NCBI GenBank assembly: GCA_964428355.1
Contig: CAYRYU010000088.1
Span: 1 to 29,720 of the forward strand
DNA: 29,720 nt
Direction of reading: 5' to 3'
Source: CAYRYU01 sp964428355
GTDB lineage: Bacteria > Muiribacteriota > Ozemobacteria > Ozemobacterales > Ozemobacteraceae
The notes beneath the pieces were generated by a model. That model made no database searches and was not told the DNA's origin. It saw only the letters and a program-made list of their open reading frames with translations. The position numbers and the translations under genes are program-made. Positions 1-6,095 of the stretch are shown in pieces (the stretch's first letter is position 1; the number at the start of each line of letters is the position of its first letter).

Positions 1-429
1 AGTCGATTTTTGCTCAAGAAGGTCTCCGCTTTCGAGAGTGAGCACCATAGCTTCGCACTGGAAACCAACCTTGCAAACAAGGCCCTTCTTCAGAGAATCC
101 ACCGACTCCAGGAGTCCGGCTATATGGTAACCCTCATTTTCCTTTGGTTGCCTTCCGTGGACCTTGCCATCGACAGGGTTATGGAAAGAGTTCGTCGGGG
201 GGGACACTCGGTCCCGGCCGAGGTTATCCGTCGCCGATACCGAACTGGGATGAGCAATTTCTTCAATATCTACCGCCAGGTGGTTGATTCCTGGCTCTTT
301 TTCGATAACTCCCATCTCGGGCAGCCCAGATTGTTGGCGAGTAAAGCGGATTCAGGCGAAGAAGTCGCGCTCCAGCCACACGCGTGGAAAATTCTTCTGA
401 ACGGGAGAGACCATCATGGAAAAAAGTAA
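1..429 (+). CDS. Zeta-toxin-like P-loop kinase, C-terminal part (5' end outside window)
   Basis: The reading frame is already open at base 1, so this is the C-terminal ~142 residues of a longer protein and the P-loop lies outside the window. Visible motifs match the zeta toxin / COG4185 predicted-kinase family: FALETNLAN (the 'fE.tl' segment), then YMVTLIFLWLPS, AIDRVMERVRRGGHSVP and VIRRRYRTGMSNFF. The conserved Arg-rich RVxxRVRRGGHxVP element is the lid/substrate region of this family. Zeta kinases phosphorylate UDP-sugars or related small molecules; the substrate of the chromosomal COG4185 branch is not settled. The stop overlaps the next small ORF by 14 nt, which suggests translational coupling. 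A TTG at base 10 is an artificial start. Family assignment is firm; toxicity is inference. Confidence 0.85.
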   Translation, partial: SRFLLKKVSAFESEHHSFALETNLANKALLQRIHRLQESGYMVTLIFLWLPSVDLAIDRVMERVRRGGHSVPAEVIRRRYRTGMSNFFNIYRQVVDSWLFFDNSHLGQPRLLASKADSGEEVALQPHAWKILLNGRDHHGKK

Positions 430-595
430 GAAGAACCCCCGTCTTCCCAAGAGACTTCGGGACATCGTCGAAAAGGTCAATCAGGCGGTTCGGGCCGCCA
501 TCATGGACCATAAGCGGGCGGGCAACCCCATCGCGGTATGGCGGGACGGAAAGTCTGTCATCGTTCCTCCAAGCCAGATTCCTGATTTGGAGTGA
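416..595 (+). CDS. Small partner protein of zeta-like kinase (possible antitoxin)
   Basis: This 59-residue ORF starts at ATG 416, inside the end of the kinase gene, with GGGAGAG about 6 nt upstream as ribosome binding site. It begins MEKSKKNPRLPKRLRDIVEK and contains the segment AIMDHKRAGNPIAVWRDGK followed by VIVPPSQI. From memory, small proteins with the 'a...H...GNPIavWrdGkvv' pattern are often encoded next to COG4185 kinases, so a toxin-antitoxin or regulator role is plausible. No DNA-binding motif is evident. The overlap with the upstream gene and the strong pattern make it a real gene despite its size. The antitoxin role is inferred from position only. Confidence 0.75.
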   Translation: MEKSKKNPRLPKRLRDIVEKVNQAVRAAIMDHKRAGNPIAVWRDGKSVIVPPSQIPDLE

Positions 596-975
596 ATCCG
601 TCGAATGGAACGAGGTCCGAAATTCCGCCTTCGAAAGGTCCGTGATTTCCGGAAAAGAGTGGTAGTGAAACTGGTAGCGGTTTCGTCCAAATCATGCTGA
701 TTTTGTGAGACTCTGTTCGAAATGAACCTGGAACAGATGCGGGTTGGAGCGGGTCTTCGGACCCCAAAAGACTCTATCGCAATTTTTGGGTCCGCTAGAT
801 GTTTTTGCTGGCCATGGCAGGGGTGCTATCATGATAGCAGTCCCTACGAGAGGGTCAGTGTGATCGGAAAGGATCAAGGGCATGAGCCCAAAAACCGAGC
901 TGCTGATGGAGGTGTTCGAACTTCAGGGCGAATGGGGAGTCCTGTCGCCTTCCTGCGCGGGTCCGAAGTGATTTC
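596..975 (+). other. Intergenic region with two inverted repeats
   Basis: No credible gene lies in these 380 bases. A short frame at 722-979 has no ribosome binding site and no recognisable composition. The stretch contains a hairpin at 759-793 (GGACCC/GGGTCC plus AAAA/TTTT, one bulged C, 14-nt loop). It is not followed by a T-run, so it is a poor terminator. It also contains the 16-bp palindrome described separately at 824-839. Confidence 0.5.
824..839 (+). promoter_or_regulatory. Perfect 16-bp palindrome overlapping an extended -10-like element
   Basis: TGCTATCATGATAGCA reads the same on both strands. Its left half contains TGCTATCAT, which fits an extended -10 (TGnTAnnnT). A weak -35-like TTGCTG lies 16 nt upstream. 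A dimeric repressor binding here would cover the -10. The next gene starts at 976, giving a leader of about 130 nt. The palindrome is seen directly; the promoter/operator role is inference. Confidence 0.35.
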
Positions 976-2406
976 ATGAAAGCAATTGGAAAGCCGGGAA
1001 AGATCATCCTTGCCGTCATCTCCGCGTTTCTTCTTTTCTTGATCTTTCAGGTATGGACTCTTCTCAACGCCCTCCTGGATATCAGGGCGACCATGAGCGA
1101 TGGAACCAAGAATCACTTCGCGAATGGTCTTCCGTGCATTGTGCCCGCGGGAGGCTGGCCTCCGGGAACGCCCTTCAGGCCTGTCTTGCCCATGATCGAG
1201 GCTCTCGAGCCGCCGGGTTTTGCCGATTCGGAGTTCAGTTGTCCCGCCGCGAGCGTTCATGAACGTTCTTCCCGTTTCCTCGGTGGAGTTTCCCTGGTGA
1301 AGATTCGGGAAAGACTGAAGAAACTCCCTCCCGAAAAGCTCGAGAAAGCCGTTAGGGAATTTCCAGGGAAGATCGCGGGCCATCTGTCGTCTTTCCCGGT
1401 GTGCCAACCGAACCCGCCATTCATGACATACGGGGCGCGGAAAACCGATTACGATCGGATCGAGAGGACCGCCCGGTTCTGGTATGCCCTGTCCAGACAT
1501 CTTGCCGCCGACGGACGGGGGGAGGATTCCTTCGTCTGCATGCTCGGAGTCGCGTTCATCGCCAACCACCTCGAAGCCGATCAGCCCGATGGGCTGCCTT
1601 TTTCCACCAAGCTCACCGCAATATCCATCAGGAATATGGCGGCCGGTGGATTCCTGGAGATTGCTCCTTTGATCCGGCCTTCCCGGGAAATGACCCTGAA
1701 GCTCTTCGACAAATTGGCCCGCCTCGAAAACACCATCGCTTCACTTGCCCATGTTTTCGAGTTTGAGCGCTCGCTGATTCCAAGCGTGGGGCAGGCGTTC
1801 CTCAACGGGGAAACCAAAAACCTCACGAGAGGGGGACGCTACCTTTCGAGCCTGGGAAAAGCGGCCGCGAACAAGGCTCTCGTCGATCCCTTTCTGAAGG
1901 AATTTTGGGATCCGGCTATACAGGCCTGTTCCCATCCGTATGGGGAAGCGTCGAAGCGTCTGGATGAGCTTGGTGAGAAGCTGGGAAAAATCCAGGCTGC
2001 GGCATTGGGAATGAACGGTTTCTCGGTTTTCAATTCCAACGGTGTCCGTTATCTCCTCCAACCGGAGAAGTATCTCCTGGAAATGATGATCGCGCTCGGG
2101 ACTGGAAATCCGTCAAGATGCCTTTCCCTCGATGTAGGGGCGAAAGTGCGAATGCGCGGCGCGATGATCGGGTTCGCCATCTACGCATTCAAGAATGTCC
2201 GGGGAAGCTGGCCGGGCTCATTGGCCGACCTGGCCACCTGGCTGGGCCTGGAACTTCCGCTCGATCTCTTCACGGATCGGCCGTTCCTTTTCGAGCCGGG
2301 TGATCCGCCTAAACTCTCGAGCCCGGGGGAATACCAGGATATCGAACGTTCGGGCCTCGATTTCCTCCCGATTCCAAGTCCCGATCCTGACGAGGCGGGT
2401 TCATGA
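976..2406 (+). CDS. Membrane-anchored protein of unknown function
   Basis: The 476-residue product has a short basic N-terminus and one hydrophobic helix at about residues 9-30 (ILAVISAFLLFLIFQVW), with no signal-peptidase site. It is probably anchored with the rest outside the membrane. The body is mostly helical with no enzyme motif that I recognise. Near the C-terminus (about residues 390-440) is a segment AIYAFKNVRGSWPGSL followed by a proline-rich 'LPLDLFTDRPFLFEPG' stretch. This matches the 'yr...G.yP.sL..L.......P.DpFsg.Pl.y' pattern seen at the end of many anchored hypothetical proteins of Planctomycetes, Acidobacteria and similar groups. ATG 976 has only a weak ribosome site (GAAGTG). 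It stands alone, and the next gene is convergent. Function unknown. Confidence 0.8.
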   Translation: MKAIGKPGKIILAVISAFLLFLIFQVWTLLNALLDIRATMSDGTKNHFANGLPCIVPAGGWPPGTPFRPVLPMIEALEPPGFADSEFSCPAASVHERSSRFLGGVSLVKIRERLKKLPPEKLEKAVREFPGKIAGHLSSFPVCQPNPPFMTYGARKTDYDRIERTARFWYALSRHLAADGRGEDSFVCMLGVAFIANHLEADQPDGLPFSTKLTAISIRNMAAGGFLEIAPLIRPSREMTLKLFDKLARLENTIASLAHVFEFERSLIPSVGQAFLNGETKNLTRGGRYLSSLGKAAANKALVDPFLKEFWDPAIQACSHPYGEASKRLDELGEKLGKIQAAALGMNGFSVFNSNGVRYLLQPEKYLLEMMIALGTGNPSRCLSLDVGAKVRMRGAMIGFAIYAFKNVRGSWPGSLADLATWLGLELPLDLFTDRPFLFEPGDPPKLSSPGEYQDIERSGLDFLPIPSPDPDEAGS

Positions 2407-2458
2407 TCAGGGTCGAAGCTGGCCCCTCATTTCCGATAAGCCATGCGCACCCTCCATC

Positions 2459-2482
2459 GTTAGCGGTTGAACAAACCCCTAT
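2459..2482 (+). repeat. Left copy of 24-nt imperfect inverted repeat
   Basis: Pairs with 2905-2928 (20 of 24 positions identical in inverted orientation). The core is AGCGGTTGAA followed by a variable base and AAAC. No third copy was noticed elsewhere in the window by eye. Confidence 0.6.
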
Positions 2483-2904
2483 CGTTTCCTTCGGATAAGG
2501 GGCATACTGGATGCGGATGTCCTGGATGGCTCGCACCTTGGCAGGCTCGCAATCCAGCCGCTAGGAAATCTCCTCCCCGATGGGGATCTGTCGGCAGTTG
2601 CAGGGATGCCCGCAGGCCTTCTCGTGCTCGGGGGGAGGTCATGGACCCTCGGAACACGCTCCAACTCCGGCCCCGGGGTCCGGGGAAAAACCCTCGGGCA
2701 CCCTTACCCGATACCCGACCCCCACGTGAAGGGTCAGAATCCTTCCATGAGCAGGGATCCCTGGAAACTGTCCTCCCACTTCCCCGAAACACATCCCGAC
2801 AGCGGCGGACACCTTCTCCGCCGGAACCGGAGCCAGCGAAACCGGACGAGCCTCACCCCGAAATGGGTTCCCCCTATCCTGCCCAATTCCCTGGCCGTCA
2901 GGCA

Positions 2905-2928
2905 ATAGGCGTTTCTTCAACCGCTTAC
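2905..2928 (-). repeat. Right copy of 24-nt imperfect inverted repeat
   Basis: Read on the minus strand this matches 2459-2482 at 20 of 24 positions. Flanking sequence outside the pair shows neither continued similarity nor a direct duplication. Confidence 0.6.
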
Positions 2929-3011
2929 GGACAGATCGAAGCCCTCCTTGGGGAGACCGCTCATACCAGATTCGACAGACCCGAACAGGAAAGGAGAAAA
3001 CCCGGGCCTAC

Positions 3012-3033
3012 AGTGCTTTCCCGGAAAGCCACT
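3012..3033 (-). terminator. Stem-loop downstream of the minus-strand operon, weak terminator candidate
   Basis: AGTG+CTTT pairs with AAAG+CACT (one bulged C, loop CCCGG), about 50 nt past the stop of the STT3-like gene. On the minus strand a TTTT run comes only about 11 nt after the stem, so it is a poor intrinsic terminator. A transcript-end role is tentative. Confidence 0.22.
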
Positions 3034-3082
3034 TTCACAATGCATGACCAACCGGGGGGAGGAGCGGGGAAGTTGGATCGGT

Positions 3083-5308
3083 TTACTTCGACGATGATGG
3101 TTCTTCGAGGCGAACGCCTGTTCCACCGCGAACAGCGGGTTCCGGGACTTCCAGGGTCCTGGGGGTGGCCAGGCCCTCCCAGGTGATGGAATAGGCATTC
3201 CCCGTTCGCCCTCCCCCGAAAGAGGAGTTGGTCGGATAGGCGATTCGCACCTGCCATTTGCCGCTTTCGTCAGCAACTTCGCGGCGCTGGTAGAGAATCC
3301 TGCCCGGGGGGTTGACCAGGTCGATGGGCAGTTCAACCGACACGGTGGCAAGAGGCGGCGCCTTCCCTTCGAGAAACGCCCCTGGTACAACTTCGAATAT
3401 CTTGACAAAGTTGGTGCTGTTCTGAAGAAAAGGCGAAAGGTAGATCGTCCGAAAATGGCATGGGCCTTTGTTTCCCGAAAAACCAAGGGAGAAGAACAAA
3501 TCCTGGCCGAAAAAAGTCGCAGTTTCTGACGCGGGGGACCCGGAAAAAACCGGGTTGAGAAAAGGTCCGATGAAATCGCTCACCAGAAGTTCCTGAAGAG
3601 TTTTCTGAATATCGGGCTCAGGATACGCCATGAACAGGTATTTCAGTTTTCTCTCGCGGCATTTGGAGAACGCAGTTTCCTCGCTGGTGGCGAGAAGGAT
3701 TTCTGCCAGAGGCTTCAGCCCGGCCTGAATAGGGCAGGCAACTCCGGGCCTTCTTGCCAGAAGCGGGAGATGATGACCCCAATTATGATCCGTGAGAATG
3801 CCATACTCTGGGATTCCTGCCCCGAAAAAGCCGGACGTCTCTGGACTGTTCTCCCTGAGCCATTTACAGGCCGATTCTACAGAAAAGTACTCCTTTGGAA
3901 TTTCACGCCGTCGTATCTCGACAGCCGAGTGAAGGGGGATTACCAGGACCAGGGCCAGACTCAGGGTGAAAGCCCGGAAATGCTCCTTCCCCTGACTTCG
4001 GAAAAACTGTCGAAGGACTCCGAAGAGGGCTGGGGCGAACAGAAAACTCACCATCAGCTGAGCGGGTTCGGCATATCGACGGGAGAACACCGCAAGGCAG
4101 ACGAAAAGCAGGGCCACCTGACGAACGACCGATTCACCCGGTCGATGTTTCGGCCAGTATATGAGAAGCAGGGGAAGGCAGGGCAGCCACCACCCGATCG
4201 CGGCCCAGGACCGTTGAATATTGGTTTTCAGTGCTCCCAGAGAGACCCCCGGCATGAGCTCGCTGATTCCTTCAAAATAAGGATGCCTCGAGAGGAAAAA
4301 ATTGGTGACACGGCCCATAAGCGGGAGGAGATCCTGGTTCCAGGAAAGCCACACCGCGAGGGCCAAGCCGATGCAGCAGATCCCCTGTTTCCACTTTCCT
4401 TCATCGGCCGATCTCAGAAGCAGAAGAAAGAGACCGCAAAACAGCGCAAACACAGGCTGGAACATTCCAAAAACCTGTCCAAAGCCTCCGCCAAAAGAAT
4501 GGGAAAGAAAAGCCCAGACGATAAGGCAGGAAAATCCTGCGCCAATCGTTATCGAGTTCGCCAGAAATGCCTCAAATCTTTTCCTGAGTGCCGCCTCTTC
4601 CGATCGCCAGAAGCGTATACCCATCGAAGCGGAAACATATGCCGTGAGGGCTCCAATCCACAAAGGGGAAGCCGGAGCGCTCAGGATCAGGCCGCTGCAG
4701 GCCCCCCCGCCGAGGAGAAGAATCCCGGGTGACAGGGAGGGGCGGGAGAAAGTCCTGAAACCAGAAAAAAGCAGGATCCCCAGGAACAGGAATTCAAGGC
4801 AATGATGATCGAGAGAAAGGAACCAGAACGGAAAATGGTGCCACCACCACCAGGAAAAAACGGCCAACAGCCCGAATGAAGTTCTTCCGAAATATTCCCG
4901 GGCGGAAAGAAAGAGAAAGACAGCCAGGAAGGCTCCAATAAAGGGTGGAATGAATCCCATGACCGCATCGTTGGAAAGGTGGGCATCCGGAAACAGACTG
5001 AAGAACCCGAGGACCGCCGAAACGGCCAGGAAATCAGTGAGGGGTGGATTTGGATAGGGGATCCCATCGGGGAAAGCGACATAATGATCATGGTTCGGAA
5101 GGGAGGATGTCGCACCGAGGATTTGATGGATGCGCCGGATGTGCAGAGCGGAATCGGGGTCCGGTTGCGGAAACCCGCTCTTCCAAGGATTTCCCGCCAG
5201 TCCGGGATTCGCGCAAAAAAGAGCCGCCGTCACACTCCCGATCACAAGGCAGAGGCAAATGAGAGGAATCCGTACTGACCAGGACCCGTCGGAAAACAAT
5301 GTCATCAT
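3083..5308 (-). CDS. STT3/PglB/AglB-like oligosaccharyltransferase (GT66-like)
   Basis: The ~741-residue product has about a dozen hydrophobic helices in its first ~460 residues and a soluble C-terminal domain, the layout of single-subunit oligosaccharyltransferases. These move a lipid-linked glycan to Asn side chains on the periplasmic face. Family landmarks in order: DPDSALHIRR (~50-59, acidic metal motif of the first loop), PYPNPPLTDFL (the 'wPPL.d' element), LDHHCLE (~166-172), ISELMPG (~348-354, fits the TIxE/SVSE loop) and DHNWGHHLPLLARRP (~507-521) in place of the WWDYG acceptor-binding motif. The last is degenerate: W-G is kept, but the usual tandem Trp and Asp are not. The start is uncertain: ATG at 5308 or 5305, or TTG at 5317; none has a clear ribosome site. 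Last gene of a minus-strand cluster with a surface lipoprotein. Activity is likely but not certain. Confidence 0.75.
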   Translation of the reverse strand: MMTLFSDGSWSVRIPLICLCLVIGSVTAALFCANPGLAGNPWKSGFPQPDPDSALHIRRIHQILGATSSLPNHDHYVAFPDGIPYPNPPLTDFLAVSAVLGFFSLFPDAHLSNDAVMGFIPPFIGAFLAVFLFLSAREYFGRTSFGLLAVFSWWWWHHFPFWFLSLDHHCLEFLFLGILLFSGFRTFSRPSLSPGILLLGGGACSGLILSAPASPLWIGALTAYVSASMGIRFWRSEEAALRKRFEAFLANSITIGAGFSCLIVWAFLSHSFGGGFGQVFGMFQPVFALFCGLFLLLLRSADEGKWKQGICCIGLALAVWLSWNQDLLPLMGRVTNFFLSRHPYFEGISELMPGVSLGALKTNIQRSWAAIGWWLPCLPLLLIYWPKHRPGESVVRQVALLFVCLAVFSRRYAEPAQLMVSFLFAPALFGVLRQFFRSQGKEHFRAFTLSLALVLVIPLHSAVEIRRREIPKEYFSVESACKWLRENSPETSGFFGAGIPEYGILTDHNWGHHLPLLARRPGVACPIQAGLKPLAEILLATSEETAFSKCRERKLKYLFMAYPEPDIQKTLQELLVSDFIGPFLNPVFSGSPASETATFFGQDLFFSLGFSGNKGPCHFRTIYLSPFLQNSTNFVKIFEVVPGAFLEGKAPPLATVSVELPIDLVNPPGRILYQRREVADESGKWQVRIAYPTNSSFGGGRTGNAYSITWEGLATPRTLEVPEPAVRGGTGVRLEEPSSSK

Positions 5309-5386
5309 CGCACCCAAAACATGTGGCTCTTCACTTCGAAAAGGCGGGAATGCACCGCAAAGATCTGGAATCGGCTTGCCATGCGA

Positions 5387-5395
5387 AGTATAGCA
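5387..5395 (-). promoter_or_regulatory. Extended -10 promoter candidate for the STT3-like gene
   Basis: On the minus strand TGCTATACT matches the extended -10 consensus (TGn plus TATAnT-like). It lies about 80 nt before the likely start codon, in the only sizeable gap (5309-5455) of this gene cluster. No -35 match is seen, as is common for extended -10 promoters. It suggests the STT3-like gene can be transcribed on its own. Confidence 0.4.
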
Positions 5396-5455
5396 TACCC
5401 CGCTCTTTCGCGCCCCTTCGCAGACAGACCGATTCGAGATTACAAAACTGTCGGG

Positions 5456-5710
5456 TCAGGACGAGGGCAGCTTCAGTTCGAGGGCGGTTTCGTCATCGTC
5501 GGCATCCGGGGCGAACCGGAGAACCTCGACCGGCGTTCCATCGGCGGAGAAACAGGTCGAATCGGAGCAGCCGCAACCCTCGATGACGCAGAGCTCTGAA
5601 AGCAGCCTTCGAAGCTGCTTTCCGGAAAGGGTGATCGATTTCCGGTTGAAGGCGCTGAAGGAGAACTCAACGGTGGTTCCGTGAAAGGAGTTGCTCAGGA
5701 GGACTTTCAT
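5456..5710 (-). CDS. Small acidic cysteine-containing protein, function unknown
   Basis: 84 residues, starting at an ATG with AAAGGA 9 nt upstream. There is no signal peptide or membrane helix, so it is probably cytoplasmic. A central cluster of four Cys (C41, C46, C48, C53; pattern Cx4CxCx4C) could bind a metal or form disulfides. The C-terminal third is acidic (DADDDE). I recognise no family. It lies 44 nt after the small membrane protein gene and before the STT3-like gene, and the clear ribosome site supports a real gene. Confidence 0.65.
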   Translation of the reverse strand: MKVLLSNSFHGTTVEFSFSAFNRKSITLSGKQLRRLLSELCVIEGCGCSDSTCFSADGTPVEVLRFAPDADDDETALELKLPSS

Positions 5711-5754
5711 GTCATGATTATCCTTTCAGGCTCTGCCGACTATGGGGCGGAAGA

Positions 5755-6063
5755 TCAGTGGCCCATCATTCTCCCGGATTCACTTCCAGGAAACAATGAA
5801 TTGAAGAAGGAGGCTATCGAGATCATGATCAGGAGATAGGCCAGGATGAAAATGCATCCCGCCTTCCGATAGGGATTTTCTTTTTCCAGGCCTCCGATGG
5901 TTGTCCCCAAAAGGGGGAATACCACAAGAAAGGCGATTTGAAGGGCGTAAGGAAAGGTTTTCCATGCCCCGGTCAGGATCGCCCCCCAGCTGAACAATGC
6001 TGAAAAGCACCCAAACTGCGACCAGAAGGAACCCCAGTGCCCTTTCGGTTTTTCGTCTTTCAC
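5755..6063 (-). CDS. Small integral membrane protein, function unknown
   Basis: 102 residues beginning at GTG 6063 (first residues M/V-KDEKPKGHWGSF). Three hydrophobic helices are visible at about residues 17-34, 40-58 and 69-90, separated by short charged loops (LEKENPYRKAG between helices 2 and 3). No known family is recognised. It follows the stop of the large lipoprotein gene by 32 nt and is probably co-transcribed with it. An overlapping ORF starting at 6079 in another frame is Arg-rich and less hydrophobic, so I prefer this frame. Confidence 0.65.
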   Translation of the reverse strand: MKDEKPKGHWGSFWSQFGCFSALFSWGAILTGAWKTFPYALQIAFLVVFPLLGTTIGGLEKENPYRKAGCIFILAYLLIMISIASFFNSLFPGSESGRMMGH

Positions 6064-6095
6064 ACCATCGCCGCCTCAAAGGAGAGCATTGAGAA

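Larger units (their letters stand above)
2459..2928. ncRNA. Inverted-repeat-bounded structured block (candidate large ncRNA or MITE-like element)
   Basis: The ends, 2459-2482 and 2905-2928, are inverted copies matching at 20 of 24 positions (core AGCGGTTGAA, then AAAC, then CCTAT). Similarity stops sharply on both sides. Inside are: 2476-2502 (CCCCT/AGGGG and ATC/GAT), 2522-2557 (CTGGAT/ATCCAG), 2574-2586 (TCCCC/GGGGA), 2643-2681 (GGACCC/GGGTCC), 2717-2735 (GACCC/GGGTC), 2803-2823 (CGGCGGA/TCCGCCG) and 2873-2909 (CCTAT+TGCC/GGCA+ATAGG). The two outermost hairpins use bases also needed for the end-to-end pairing, so the folds would be mutually exclusive. No target-site duplication is visible, and I recognise no RNase P, tmRNA or intron core. 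Whether this is an RNA, and on which strand, is open. Confidence 0.35.
2407..3082. other. Gene-free GC-rich region between convergent genes
   Basis: These 676 bases separate two convergent genes. Several ORFs run through, the longest at 2467-3186 plus strand. They are dominated by Pro, Arg and Gly, have no domain signature and overlap the real minus-strand gene, so I treat them as GC-driven noise. Most of the region is the inverted-repeat-bounded, hairpin-rich block at 2459-2928. A further stem-loop lies at 3012-3033. Confidence 0.6.

Noticed and set aside
722..979. 85-codon ORF ahead of the gene at 976
   Set aside because: No ribosome site, no recognisable composition, overlaps the start of the better-supported 976 gene.
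2459..2928. RNase P RNA, tmRNA or group II intron as identity of the structured block
   Set aside because: No RNase P conserved core, no tmRNA tag or T-arm end, and no intron domain V or reverse transcriptase was visible on either strand.
2467..3186. 239-codon plus-strand ORF in the gap between convergent genes
   Set aside because: Pro/Arg/Gly-rich product without domain pattern, no ribosome site, overlaps the end of the STT3-like gene. High GC alone makes such ORFs.
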